Assembly: GCF_000008545.1 (NCBI RefSeq)
Contig: NC_000853.1
Location: 1,502,465-1,566,464 of the forward strand
Reading direction: 5' to 3'
Source: Thermotoga maritima MSB8
GTDB lineage: Bacteria > Thermotogota > Thermotogae > Thermotogales > Thermotogaceae
Length of the DNA stretch: 64,000 bases
In this document: piece after piece, positions 8,724 to 19,862 of the stretch
How positions within the stretch are numbered: position 1 is the first letter of the stretch
Layout of the letters: each line of letters opens with the position of its first letter
Made by a program: the position numbers and the translations under genes
The notes under the pieces: model-generated
What the model was told of the DNA's origin: nothing
What the model saw: only the letters and a program-made list of their open reading frames with translations
Database searches by the model: none

Positions 8724-9130
8724 TCTTTCACCTTCTTCAAACACTCCTCACAGATGCCTTTTATCACCAGTTCGATTTTTTCTCTTTTGCCTTTTACCTC
8801 TCCAAGTTTCAGCTCCCTTATTTCTACGTCTTCAATCTTTCCGCATTCTCTGCAAATGAAGTGCCCATGCGGTTCCGGGTTGAAATCGAAGATCGTTTTT
8901 TGACCATCGCTGAAGGCATAAATAACACCAAGATCCACCAAAAGGTAAAGAACACTGTAGAGAGTAGCGATGGAAAGCGAGGGAACTTTCTTCGACAGAA
9001 TGGCAAAAAGCTCCTTTGCCTCAAAATGGCCTTCTTTCATCTCGGATACGAATTTTATGATCTCCATCCTCTGAGTTGTGAGTTTTACCTTTTTCGATTT
9101 CAAGCGTTCAATTATCTCTTCTGTGGTCAT
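8720..9130 (-). CDS. Fur-family transcriptional regulator
   Basis: A metal-dependent repressor of the Fur/PerR/Zur family, 136 aa. A winged-helix DNA-binding half (TTQRMEIIKFVSEM) is followed by a dimerisation half with the HGHFICRECGKIEDVE segment and a second CxxC (CEEC) near the C-terminus, giving the structural zinc site. The sequence alone does not tell whether iron, zinc, manganese or peroxide is sensed. The ATG at 9130 has GAGGAGAG 8 bases upstream. Its place as a late gene of a lysine-riboswitch operon is unexpected for a metal regulator. Confidence 0.85.
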   Translation of the reverse strand: MTTEEIIERLKSKKVKLTTQRMEIIKFVSEMKEGHFEAKELFAILSKKVPSLSIATLYSVLYLLVDLGVIYAFSDGQKTIFDFNPEPHGHFICRECGKIEDVEIRELKLGEVKGKREKIELVIKGICEECLKKVKD

Positions 9131-9144
9131 AATATTCACTCTCC

Positions 9145-10218
9145 TCAAATGACCATAGCAAGCTCAGCTAAAAGATCCGCCGCCATGGGTATATACCTGT
9201 CATTCGGTAAAAAACGCGGGTGGTGAAGCCCAAAACGTTCTCCTTCTCCCACGCCAAACCAGAATAAGAGAGAAGGAAACACTTGCGAGAAATATCCAAA
9301 GTCCTCTCCGGTCCACTTCATATCGCATTCAACAAAAGAAAACCCCAACCTCTGACAGGTCTCTCTTAGAGTTTCAAAGAGGTTTTGATCCACCTTCACC
9401 TCGGGATAGACACTGCCTCTTTCAACAGCAAAATCAACTCCCATTTCTTCTTTCAGTTCTCCAAGCTGTTTTACCATGTTGGATATCACTTCCTCTGTTA
9501 TCCTCAGCGCTTCTGATCTTATCGTTCCTTCTAATTTTATCTCATCTGGAACGATGTTCCTCGCCCGTCCCCCCGAAATTTTGCCAACCCCCACAAGAGC
9601 GTTCCACTTTTTGTTGTAGAGCCAGCCGAGAAAAGAAACCGCTGCCTTCAGAGCGTCCTTTCCTTTCTCAGCGAACGCCACGTGGGCCGGAACACCTTTA
9701 AAGTATACATCGAATTCCGTGGCAGAGGCAAAAAGCACTCCGGGTCGGGATGCCACAGTTCCAGCATCGTACTCGTCAGTCACGTGGAATCCAACAGCGG
9801 CTTTTATTTCGTACTTATCTTTGAGAAAGTCCACAACTTCTTTCGCTCCACCACCCGTCTCTTCGGCAGGCTGAAAGACAAAGAGAAAGTTCTTTTTCAC
9901 GTTCCTGAGTCTCTTCATGGCACCGTAGAGTGCGCTCATGTGAAAGTCGTGTCCACACGCGTGCATATACTCATTCCGCGACGCGAACTCCCATCCCGTT
10001 TCTTCTTTTATGGGTAGAGCATCCATATCAGCTCTCAGAACAACGTACGGATCTTCCGTTTCTTTCTTCTCTATCACAAGCCCTGTTCCGGCCACTTCTA
10101 TGATCTTCTCGTATCCGATCTCAATCACTGCTTTTCTGAGCGTCTCTTTTGTCCTGTACTCCTTGAAAGAAAGCTCCGGATTCATGTGGAGAATGTGCCT
10201 CAGCTCGATTTCGTCCAT
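9145..10218 (-). CDS. dapL: N-acetyldiaminopimelate deacetylase (M20 amidohydrolase)
   Basis: An M20-family metallo-amidohydrolase of 357 aa. Metal-site motifs are HACGHDFHMSA (cysteine and histidine ligands), PAEETGGGAKE (catalytic glutamate pair), and a C-terminal GLHHPRF. The family is often labelled hippurate hydrolase, but its position directly behind lysA in an operon that also encodes the N-acetyltransferase DapH argues for N-acetyl-LL-diaminopimelate deacetylase, the last step of the acetylase branch. The ATG immediately follows the lysA stop. Confidence 0.85.
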   Translation of the reverse strand: MDEIELRHILHMNPELSFKEYRTKETLRKAVIEIGYEKIIEVAGTGLVIEKKETEDPYVVLRADMDALPIKEETGWEFASRNEYMHACGHDFHMSALYGAMKRLRNVKKNFLFVFQPAEETGGGAKEVVDFLKDKYEIKAAVGFHVTDEYDAGTVASRPGVLFASATEFDVYFKGVPAHVAFAEKGKDALKAAVSFLGWLYNKKWNALVGVGKISGGRARNIVPDEIKLEGTIRSEALRITEEVISNMVKQLGELKEEMGVDFAVERGSVYPEVKVDQNLFETLRETCQRLGFSFVECDMKWTGEDFGYFSQVFPSLLFWFGVGEGERFGLHHPRFLPNDRYIPMAADLLAELAMVI

Positions 10219-11388
<1,170 letters not shown>

Positions 11389-12594
11389 TCACAGTTCGAA
11401 TTCTTCGATCACCGATTTCAGCGCCTCTTCCGCTTTCTCTTCAGGAACAAGACAGGAGATCTTTATCTCCGACGTTGTGACGAGCTCCGGTGTGACTCCC
11501 GCTCTTTCCAGCGCTTCAAAAAACCTTGCGGCCACGCCCGGACTCGTTCTCATTCCCACTCCAACTATGGAGAGTTTGGCAAAACCTCCTTCGTAGGTGG
11601 ATTTCCACCCTTCCACATCCCTGAGAGCCTCTTTGAGCGCTTCGTCCAGATCTTCTTTGTGGTCTTCGAGAATCGTGAAGGAGAGGAAAACCTTTCCGTT
11701 CGAAGGGACAAGGGAGATCATGTCCACGTTCAGAGCCCTTTTTCCAACTTCCTCGAAAATGGCCGTGATGTACTTCACATCCTTTGGGAGGAAAGATATG
11801 GAAACTTTTATTTGACCATGAGAAATTGTCGCTCCTGTTACAACGGGTTCTTCCAGCCACTCCGGAAGTCTTTCTACCACCATGGTTCCCTCCTCTTCGG
11901 TGAAAGAAGATGCACAGTAGATGGGTATCCCATACTTCTTTGCTATTTCCACGGATCTTGAGTGAAGAACTTTCGCACCGAGAGCGGTAAGCTCGAGAGC
12001 TTCGTCGTAGGTGATGTAAGCGAGCTTTTTGGCTCTCGGATGGACACGCGGATCGCAGGTGTATATCCCGTCCACGTCGCTGTAGATTTCACACGGCACT
12101 CTGAGTTTTGCCGCAAGCGCCACGGCAGATGTATCCGAACCGCCCCGACCGAGTGTGGTCAGATCACCGTGTTCGTTCACACCCTGAAAGCCCGTTACGA
12201 CGAGAACATCGTAATCTTTCAGGTTTTCCCGGATCACACTGTCATCTATATCCACGATACGAGCGCTCGTGTGATGCGGAGTGGTTTTTATTTTCACCTG
12301 GAACGCGTTCAAAGATTTGGCCTTTACTCCGAGATCTTTCAGGGCCATCGAAAGGAGCGCGGCGGAAACCTGTTCTCCCGTTGCAAGAAGCATATCGAGT
12401 TCTCTCGAATCCGGTCTTGGAGAGATCTCCTTTGCGAGTTTTATGAGGTTGTCAGTTGTCTTTCCCATAGCGGAGACAACGACCACAACTTTGTACCCTT
12501 CGTCCACTTTCTTTTTTATTCTCTGCGCGACGTTCTTTATTCTCTCCGGTGTGGCAACGGAGCTTCCTCCGTATTTTTGAACCACCACGTTCAT
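11389..12594 (-). CDS. lysC: Aspartate kinase
   Basis: Aspartokinase phosphorylates aspartate, committing carbon to lysine, threonine and methionine. The 401-aa protein has an amino-acid-kinase domain beginning MNVVVQKYGGSSVATPERIK and two C-terminal ACT domains (about 265-400), the usual site of feedback inhibition by lysine or threonine. The start ATG at 12594 has GGAGG 8 bases upstream; an upstream in-frame codon at 12609 would add five residues but overlaps the ribosome site. Confidence 0.95.
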   Translation of the reverse strand: MNVVVQKYGGSSVATPERIKNVAQRIKKKVDEGYKVVVVVSAMGKTTDNLIKLAKEISPRPDSRELDMLLATGEQVSAALLSMALKDLGVKAKSLNAFQVKIKTTPHHTSARIVDIDDSVIRENLKDYDVLVVTGFQGVNEHGDLTTLGRGGSDTSAVALAAKLRVPCEIYSDVDGIYTCDPRVHPRAKKLAYITYDEALELTALGAKVLHSRSVEIAKKYGIPIYCASSFTEEEGTMVVERLPEWLEEPVVTGATISHGQIKVSISFLPKDVKYITAIFEEVGKRALNVDMISLVPSNGKVFLSFTILEDHKEDLDEALKEALRDVEGWKSTYEGGFAKLSIVGVGMRTSPGVAARFFEALERAGVTPELVTTSEIKISCLVPEEKAEEALKSVIEEFEL

Positions 12595-12609
12595 TTTCCA
12601 GACCTCCAT

Positions 12610-13311
12610 TCATTCGAGATTTCTGAGCTCATCAACTATCTTTGTCTTTTCCTTTGTTTTCTCGTCGATCTGTTTTATCACACGTGCAGGAACACCAGCC
12701 ACGACTGTGTAAGGTGGAACATCCTTCGTTACAACCGCACCGGCCGCGACGACCGCACCCTTTCCAACCGTCACCCCTTCAAGGATCACTGCGTTCGCCC
12801 CTACAAGCACTTCGTCCTCTATGACAACGGGTTTTGCACTCGGAGGCTCTATAACACCCGCTATCACCGCACCGGCACCTATGTGGCACTTCTTTCCTAT
12901 GATCGCCCTTCCACCAACGACCGCGTTCATATCTATCATCGTTCCTTCACCGATCACCGCACCGACGTTTATAACGGCTCCCATCATGATCACAGCGCCT
13001 TCTCCTATTTCCACCATGTCCCTTATGATCGCACCCGGTTCTATTCTGGCTTTGTACTTCGTGAGATCCGCCAGAGGAAGTGCGGAATTTCTTGCTTTCA
13101 CCTCGAGATGGTAGTCTTCTATTTTTTCTCTGTGCTCTTCGAGAAGCTTTTTGAAGTCTTCGTACTCTCCAAAGAGAATTCCGAACCTTTCATCACCGAA
13201 GAATTTGAAACTGGAGAAATCTATGCCTGCTAAATCGCCTTTTATGTAAGCGACTATGGGAGTTTTCTTTTTGGCTTTGGCTATCATTTCTATGATTTCT
13301 CTTGCGTCCAA
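12610..13311 (-). CDS. dapH: Tetrahydrodipicolinate N-acetyltransferase
   Basis: DapH transfers acetyl from acetyl-CoA to tetrahydrodipicolinate. The 233-aa protein has an N-terminal alpha/beta domain (1-85) and a left-handed beta-helix built of hexapeptide repeats (about 88-205, e.g. [20 protein letters not shown]). Start is a TTG at 13309-13311 with GGAGGTGA five bases upstream, giving [12 protein letters not shown]; a farther TTG at 13326 overlaps the ribosome site. It identifies the acetylase rather than succinylase or aminotransferase route. Confidence 0.93.
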   Translation of the reverse strand: MDAREIIEMIAKAKKKTPIVAYIKGDLAGIDFSSFKFFGDERFGILFGEYEDFKKLLEEHREKIEDYHLEVKARNSALPLADLTKYKARIEPGAIIRDMVEIGEGAVIMMGAVINVGAVIGEGTMIDMNAVVGGRAIIGKKCHIGAGAVIAGVIEPPSAKPVVIEDEVLVGANAVILEGVTVGKGAVVAAGAVVTKDVPPYTVVAGVPARVIKQIDEKTKEKTKIVDELRNLE

Positions 13312-13312
13312 C

Positions 13313-14828
<1,516 letters not shown>

Positions 14829-14844
<16 letters not shown>

Positions 14845-15539
14845 CTTTTCACATCCCCCCTGAGAAAGATTTCTCCGTTTTCTTCTTTCAGAAAGAGTGT
14901 GCCTCCTGGAACCTGGATCTTCACCTCTTTTGCCCCTGTTTTATCTCGATACACGACGAAAACAGACGTAACACCCGTTCCACAGGCTTTTGTTTCCCTT
15001 TCCACTCCTCTTTCGTATGTTCTCACCTTGAGGCGGTCGGGAAGTACCTCGTAGAAATCCACGTTCGCGCCTGTTTTGTACCTGAGATCTCTTCCGAGTT
15101 TTTCCACATCCAGTTCGTCGATTCCTTTCACTTCCATAACGAAATGAGGAACGCCCACAACGACGAAATATCCTTCGTAACCATCCACCTTCATCTCTTT
15201 CTTTTCTGAAACACCCGGCATCCTCACCCAGATACTGTCGTCAACGATCACCTTTATTTCTCCAGCCCTAGAGAGAAAAGTGAATTCTTTTTCTTTGATC
15301 CAGCCCCTGTCTATGAGGTACTGAGAAAAGGCCCTTGCGCCGTTCCCACAGAAGGCCGCCATACTCCCATCGCGGTTGTAGTAGTCCATGAAGTATTTCC
15401 CATCGACCAGCTCCACGAATATGACTCCATCCAGATCGCCCACGTTTTCCCTGACAAAATCTGGTTTTTTCTCTTCGGGTATCCTCTTTTGCGTGTTGTC
15501 AACTATGAGGAAGGTGTTCCCATTGGCCGAATAGCACAC
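14829..15539 (-). CDS. dapF: Diaminopimelate epimerase
   Basis: DapF interconverts LL- and meso-diaminopimelate with two cysteines acting as acid and base. Both are present: CGNGARAF (about 64) and ACGTGVTS (about 189). At 236 aa it is slightly shorter than E. coli DapF (274). The GTG start at 15539 lies five bases after the asd stop, and the AAGGTG at the end of asd serves as its ribosome site. Confidence 0.94.
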
Positions 15540-15543
15540 ACTA

Positions 15544-16521
15544 TCACACCTTTCCGTTCATCTCAGCGTGCTTCAGGAGAATTCTGACGGCGTTGGTCGC
15601 AGCCCCTACACGGATGTTGTCCGCCACGTTCCAGAAAAGAATGGATCTTTCATCGGTCGCTCTGAGTCGGCAAACATAAGTTTCGTTCTTTCCTGCGACA
15701 TCCACCGGTGTTATGAGATCGTCCGTCACCACCACGTCTTCTCCAGAAGCTATGACTTCTCTCACCTTTTCGAGAGACTCGTAGGGTTTCTTGAGCCTCA
15801 CCATGATCGCTTCAGAGTGTCCGTACAGAACGGGCACCCTCACCGTTGTTGGATACACCCTTATCGAGTAGTCGTTCAGAATTTTTCTTGTTTCATTCAC
15901 CATCTTCATCTCTTCCTGAGAGAAAAGATTTTCCTGGATATCACCTATGAGAGGAATGACGTTTCTGTGAATGGGTTTTGGGAAGACTTTCATCACGTTT
16001 TCTCCTCTTTCTTGAGCAAGGAGTTCTTCTATCCCCTTATGACCAGCGCCGGAGACGGACTGATACGTCGACACAAAGATCTCTTCTATTCCGTAAACTT
16101 CGTGAAGTTTGTAGATGGAAAGGATCATCTGAATCGTTGAACAGTTCGGATTTGCTATTATTCCTGTGTATCCCTTGAGAAGGTAAGCGTTCACCTCCGG
16201 AACCACAAGGGGTATTTCCTTCTCCATTCTGAAAGCAGAAGAGTTATCTATCACGGTCACTCCGTTTTCGGCTGCGATAGGAGCGAACTTTCTGGAAACA
16301 CTGGCACCCGCGGAAAACAGGAAGTAGTCACACTTCCATTTCATCGATTCTTCCGTGAGAAGCTCGACCTTGAATTTCTCACCTTTGAATTCAATTTCTT
16401 TACCCACAGATCTTTCCGAAGCGAAGAGCCTGAGCTCCGTGACGGGAACGTTGAATTCTTCGAGTACTTTTACCATCGTTCTTCCAACTTCTCCCGTGGC
16501 ACCAACAACTCCTACTTTCAC
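15544..16521 (-). CDS. asd: Aspartate-semialdehyde dehydrogenase
   Basis: Asd reduces aspartyl phosphate to aspartate semialdehyde with NADPH. Motifs are the dinucleotide loop VGATGEVGRTM and the nucleophilic cysteine in NPNCSTIQM. First gene of the lysine operon, directly behind the riboswitch and attenuator. The AAGGAGGG ribosome site abuts an ATG at 16525-16527; the in-frame GTG at 16519-16521 sits at a 6-nt spacer and is the better start, but the two products differ only by two residues. Confidence 0.93.
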   Translation of the reverse strand: MKVGVVGATGEVGRTMVKVLEEFNVPVTELRLFASERSVGKEIEFKGEKFKVELLTEESMKWKCDYFLFSAGASVSRKFAPIAAENGVTVIDNSSAFRMEKEIPLVVPEVNAYLLKGYTGIIANPNCSTIQMILSIYKLHEVYGIEEIFVSTYQSVSGAGHKGIEELLAQERGENVMKVFPKPIHRNVIPLIGDIQENLFSQEEMKMVNETRKILNDYSIRVYPTTVRVPVLYGHSEAIMVRLKKPYESLEKVREVIASGEDVVVTDDLITPVDVAGKNETYVCRLRATDERSILFWNVADNIRVGAATNAVRILLKHAEMNGKV

Positions 16522-16540
16522 CTTCATCCCTCCTTGAATT

Positions 16541-16577
16541 AATAAAAAAAGCGTCTCTTCGCTCCCCGAAGAGACGC
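16541..16577 (-). terminator. Attenuator terminator of the lysine riboswitch
   Basis: An 11-bp perfect stem (16551-16561 with 16567-16577, CGAAGAGACGC arms, 5-nt loop) is followed on the minus strand by seven Ts then ATT. It lies between the aptamer and asd, so it acts as the regulated transcription stop. Its 5' arm (16571-16578) can alternatively pair with GGAGAGCC at the end of the aptamer (16619-16626), a plausible antiterminator. Confidence 0.85.
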
Positions 16578-16609
16578 CAAATCAGGTCTGAAATCTTTTT
16601 CTGATTCCA

Positions 16610-16786
16610 GACCCGATCGGCTCTCCACGGAGAGACCTCCGTGACAGTGGTATGGGTATTCCCCATACCCCCAGGCATGCAGAGCGGGAGGAACTCTGCA
16701 CCCTTCGGCGCCCTCGCCTTTCAGCCGTCCCCGATTCCTCCCCTGATGGGACAGCCTACTCATCTCGGGCGCGCCTCCGTCGGGTC
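16610..16786 (-). promoter_or_regulatory. Lysine riboswitch aptamer (L-box)
   Basis: On the minus strand, P1 is formed by GACCCGA (16780-16786) and TCGGGTC (16610-16616). In between are the conserved L-box core segments GGAGGCGCGCCCGAGATGAG, AGTAGGCTG, the GGCTGAAAGGCGAGGGCGCCGAAG stretch (read as consecutive blocks), and a P5 hairpin CACGGAGG/CTCCGTG. I recognise it as the T. maritima asd lysine riboswitch whose crystal structure is known. Lysine binding should stabilise P1 and favour the downstream terminator, shutting the operon. Confidence 0.95.
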
Positions 16787-16793
16787 AATGACT

Positions 16794-16822
16794 ATTTTAG
16801 CTTAATTGTATCAGTATTTCAA
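16794..16822 (-). promoter_or_regulatory. Promoter of the lysine operon
   Basis: Minus-strand TTGAAA (16817-16822) and TAAAAT (16794-16799) with a 17-bp spacer. Initiation about 7 bases downstream would start the transcript essentially at the first base of riboswitch helix P1. Confidence 0.85.
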
Positions 16823-17400
16823 ACCGAAGACAATTAAGGAAAGGTTAACTTTGAAGTGACAATCGATAAGGGGTTTGAAGTTAGACAAAAATTTATTTAT
16901 CAAAATTGATTATGTTTTATTCATACAAACCAGGTTAGTTCCAATCATTCACAAAGTAGGTATTGTGTGTACCGGGCATTGGAAGGTTGATTCAGAGTAT
17001 GCAATTACCGGTAACGAAGAATTTCATGCGGGTTTGTGGTACCGGAAGCTATGCGTTAAAAAGGGAATAATGGATGATATGAAGAGACAATATGAAGAGA
17101 ATTTGTGGTAATCAACGACGTGTAAGTGCTTTGAATTCGAGAAATTAGTAGTTAACTTCTAACACATTGAGGAATGCCTTCTTTCATCTATTTGTGAAAC
17201 ATGGAACCAATCGATTTTTACCAGAAACACCCCAAAATGCCCTGACGTAGGTTGATATAATTTATCTTCTGTTTTTTGCTTGTGTTCTTTTCTTGTTTGA
17301 CTATGCAATTATTCCATTTTTCCAAACAGTACTTGAAGGTGCTCTCTTGTGTGTTAGAATGGTTTATGGAAAGGGAGGATATGGAAGGTCAAAAAACATC
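16823..17400 (+). other. AT-rich gene-poor region upstream of the CRISPR array
   Basis: No convincing gene. A 78-codon frame (16875-17111, TTG start) has no properly spaced ribosome site and no recognisable family. An extended -10 motif (TGATATAAT, TATAAT at 17256-17261) suggests a possible second plus-strand promoter. The stretch next to the array (about 17250-17447) is the presumptive CRISPR leader, where new spacers are added. Confidence 0.5.
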
Positions 17401-17429
17401 TTGCTTTCAGAGTGTGTTTGTGGTATAAT
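17401..17429 (+). promoter_or_regulatory. Putative CRISPR leader promoter
   Basis: TTGCTT (17401-17406) and TATAAT (17424-17429) are 17 bp apart and the -10 is extended (TGG in front). Transcription would start about 12 bp before the first repeat, reading into the array on the plus strand, in agreement with the degenerate repeat lying at the far end. Confidence 0.65.
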
Positions 17430-17447
17430 TTCTTTTGAACTCAACGG

Positions 17448-18010
17448 GTTTCAATACTTCCTTAGAGGTATGGAAACTCAGTTCCCCTGCTTTCTGGATT
17501 GTTAAGCGAGGATCTTCCGTTTCAATACTTCCTTAGAGGTATGGAAACTCATACTCATCCCTCCCTCAAACCTTCAAATTGTCCGTTTCAATACTTCCTT
17601 AGAGGTATGGAAACCCTGACGGCAAAATCGTTTTCCGCACACGCATTGAGTTTCAATACTTCCTTAGAGGTATGGAAACATCTTTCTAATCTTATAGGTT
17701 AGAAACGGCTTCTAAGTTTCAATACTTCCTTAGAGGTATGGAAACAGGACTTCTTGTTGTAGTTTGCGGAACATATCATACGTTTCAATACTTCCTTAGA
17801 GGTATGGAAACGAATTGCTCTTGTACGAAAAGCTCGAATCCTTCGTCGTTTCAATACTTCCTTAGAGGTATGGAAACTCAGAGGAGACTACGACCTTTTC
17901 GAATACGCCGACAGTTTCAATAATTCCTTAGAGGTATGGAAACGCTCCTCCCTGTAGTCGTGGTCCACGATATTGAGCCAGTTTCAATGCGTCTTCAGAG
18001 GTACAAGAAC
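17448..18010 (+). CRISPR. CRISPR array, nine 30-bp repeats and eight spacers
   Basis: Repeats begin GTTTCAATACTTCC and end GAGGTATGGAAAC. Starts: 17448, 17519, 17585, 17650, 17716, 17782, 17848, 17914, 17981. The first seven are identical, the eighth has one mismatch (C to A at repeat position 10), and the ninth has eight mismatches, marking the leader-distal end. Spacers are 41, 36, 35, 36, 36, 36, 36 and 37 bp. The repeat ends are partly palindromic (GTTTC/GAAAC). No cas gene lies in the window, so processing and interference proteins must be supplied from elsewhere. Confidence 0.98.
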
Positions 18011-18033
18011 AAAAATTCGATAAAAAGAGAAAA

Positions 18034-18060
18034 GCAGGGATTAATACCCCTGTTTTTTTA
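18034..18060 (+). terminator. Intrinsic terminator after the CRISPR array
   Basis: GCAGGG, a loop of ATTAATAC, CCCTG and then seven Ts: a short 5-bp GC stem with a strong U-tract, 24 bp after the last repeat. It would end the pre-crRNA before cel12A. Confidence 0.7.
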
Positions 18061-18145
18061 TTTTTGGGTGTATTTAGTTCTATTTGCGAATTTTCAGATT
18101 TTGAATGTAAACATTTTCATAATAAGATGTTTTCTGGAGGTGATA

Positions 18146-18922
18146 ATGGTGGTACTGATGACAAAACCGGGAACATCGGATTTTGTATGGAATGGCATTC
18201 CCCTTTCCATGGAGCTGAATCTGTGGAACATAAAGGAATACTCCGGTTCTGTAGCTATGAAATTCGACGGTGAAAAGATAACTTTCGATGCGGACATTCA
18301 GAATCTTTCTCCGAAAGAACCGGAAAGGTATGTTCTCGGTTATCCCGAGTTTTATTACGGTTACAAACCATGGGAAAATCACACAGCAGAAGGTTCGAAA
18401 CTTCCGGTACCAGTTTCTTCTATGAAATCATTTTCCGTCGAAGTTTCTTTCGATATTCACCACGAACCGTCTCTGCCTTTGAACTTTGCCATGGAAACAT
18501 GGCTCACAAGAGAAAAGTACCAGACGGAAGCATCGATCGGCGATGTTGAAATCATGGTCTGGTTCTATTTCAACAATCTCACACCCGGAGGCGAAAAGAT
18601 AGAAGAGTTCACGATCCCGTTCGTGCTGAACGGAGAGAGTGTCGAAGGCACCTGGGAACTGTGGCTCGCGGAGTGGGGATGGGACTACCTCGCTTTCCGC
18701 TTGAAGGATCCCGTGAAGAAGGGAAGGGTGAAGTTCGACGTGAGGCATTTTCTTGATGCCGCCGGAAAAGCTCTTTCGAGTTCTGCTCGAGTGAAAGATT
18801 TTGAAGATCTTTACTTCACCGTCTGGGAAATCGGAACCGAGTTTGGAAGTCCGGAAACAAAAAGTGCACAGTTCGGGTGGAAGTTTGAAAACTTCTCTAT
18901 TGATCTGGAGGTGAGAGAATGA
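18146..18922 (+). CDS. cel12A: GH12 endo-1,4-beta-glucanase without signal peptide
   Basis: Cel12A, a family-12 beta-glucanase (258 aa) that I recognise as the T. maritima enzyme. The GH12 catalytic glutamates are E135 in GDVEIMVW and E230 in WEIGTEFG. The frame is open far upstream, into the CRISPR array, but GGAGGTGAT just before ATG 18146 fixes the start. Unlike its neighbour it has no signal peptide, so it should act on oligosaccharides in the cytoplasm. Its stop overlaps the cel12B start as ATGA. Confidence 0.95.
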   Translation: MVVLMTKPGTSDFVWNGIPLSMELNLWNIKEYSGSVAMKFDGEKITFDADIQNLSPKEPERYVLGYPEFYYGYKPWENHTAEGSKLPVPVSSMKSFSVEVSFDIHHEPSLPLNFAMETWLTREKYQTEASIGDVEIMVWFYFNNLTPGGEKIEEFTIPFVLNGESVEGTWELWLAEWGWDYLAFRLKDPVKKGRVKFDVRHFLDAAGKALSSSARVKDFEDLYFTVWEIGTEFGSPETKSAQFGWKFENFSIDLEVRE

Positions 18923-19743
18923 GGTGGGCAGTTCTTCTGATGGTGGTGTTTTCCGCTCTGCTCTTTTCCTCCGAGGTGGTTCTCACGAGCGTTGGTGCAA
19001 CGGACATTTCCTTCAACGGATTTCCAGTCACCATGGAACTCAACTTCTGGAACGTGAAATCCTATGAAGGAGAAACGTGGCTCAAATTTGATGGAGAAAA
19101 GGTTGAGTTCTATGCGGATTTGTACAACATCGTTCTTCAGAATCCAGACAGCTGGGTGCATGGATATCCAGAGATCTACTACGGTTACAAGCCCTGGGCG
19201 GGGCACAACAGCGGTGTTGAATTTCTTCCTGTGAAGGTGAAAGATCTTCCGGATTTCTACGTGACTCTTGATTACTCGATCTGGTACGAAAACAACCTGC
19301 CTATCAACCTTGCCATGGAGACGTGGATCACGAGAAGTCCCGACCAGACCTCTGTTTCTTCGGGTGACGCGGAGATCATGGTTTGGTTCTACAACAACGT
19401 TCTGATGCCCGGCGGTCAGAAAGTGGACGAGTTCACTACAACAGTCGAGATAAACGGCGTGAAGCAGGAAACAAAGTGGGATGTTTACTTTGCACCGTGG
19501 GGATGGGATTACCTTGCTTTCAGACTGACAACACCGATGAAAGAAGGAAAGGTGAAAATCAACGTGAAGGACTTCGTTCAGAAAGCCGCGGAAGTTGTCA
19601 AGAAGCACTCAACGAGAATAGACAATTTCGAAGAGCTGTATTTCTGCGTCTGGGAGATCGGAACGGAGTTTGGAGATCCGAACACAACAGCGGCGAAATT
19701 CGGCTGGACTTTCAGGGACTTCTCTGTCGAAGTTGTAAAATAA
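18919..19743 (+). CDS. cel12B: GH12 endo-1,4-beta-glucanase, secreted
   Basis: Cel12B, 274 aa, a tandem paralogue of Cel12A with the same motifs (GDAEIMVWFY, WEIGTEFGDP). The first 18 residues (RWAVLLMVVFSALLFSS) form a signal peptide, so this copy is exported and can attack beta-glucan outside the cell or in the periplasm. It overlaps cel12A by ATGA and is followed by an intrinsic terminator. The pair looks like a local duplication followed by gain or loss of the export signal. Confidence 0.95.
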   Translation: MRWAVLLMVVFSALLFSSEVVLTSVGATDISFNGFPVTMELNFWNVKSYEGETWLKFDGEKVEFYADLYNIVLQNPDSWVHGYPEIYYGYKPWAGHNSGVEFLPVKVKDLPDFYVTLDYSIWYENNLPINLAMETWITRSPDQTSVSSGDAEIMVWFYNNVLMPGGQKVDEFTTTVEINGVKQETKWDVYFAPWGWDYLAFRLTTPMKEGKVKINVKDFVQKAAEVVKKHSTRIDNFEELYFCVWEIGTEFGDPNTTAAKFGWTFRDFSVEVVK

Positions 19744-19765
19744 AGCGCAGAATCATTAACGAGAA

Positions 19766-19793
19766 AGGCGGGGCTTTCCCGCCTTTTTCTTTT
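19766..19793 (+). terminator. Intrinsic terminator of cel12AB
   Basis: A perfect 7-bp stem AGGCGGG/CCCGCCT (19766-19772 with 19778-19784), loop GCTTT, followed by TTTTTCTTTT. It lies 22 bp after the cel12B stop. Confidence 0.93.
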
Positions 19794-19820
19794 GGCAAAT
19801 TTATACACAAGTAGTATAAT
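19792..19820 (+). promoter_or_regulatory. Promoter of the ferritin-like gene
   Basis: TTGGCA (19792-19797), 17-bp spacer, TATAAT (19815-19820). Its -35 box overlaps the U-tract of the cel12AB terminator. The start codon is 43 bp downstream of the -10. Confidence 0.85.
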
Positions 19821-19862
19821 ATTCTATGCAATGTGTGAAAATCAGAACAATGAGGTGATTCT

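Noticed and set aside
16875-17111. 78-codon frame (TTG start) between the riboswitch promoter and the CRISPR leader
   Set aside because: The only ribosome-site-like sequence is too close to the start, the region is AT-rich and no family is recognisable. It may be a gene relic, but I cannot support it.
17293-17923. Open frames across the CRISPR array encoding repeated FQYFLRGMET segments
   Set aside because: These are translations of the 30-bp repeats, which keep frame because repeat plus 36-bp spacer is divisible by three. They are not proteins.
17478-17980. Spacers matching sequences inside this window (self-targeting)
   Set aside because: By eye none of the eight spacers recurs in the window. 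A full search against the genome and plasmids or viruses was not possible.
17936-18145. 70-codon N-terminal extension of cel12A
   Set aside because: It begins inside CRISPR repeat 8, crosses the terminator and lacks a ribosome site; GGAGGTGAT before 18146 fixes the true start.
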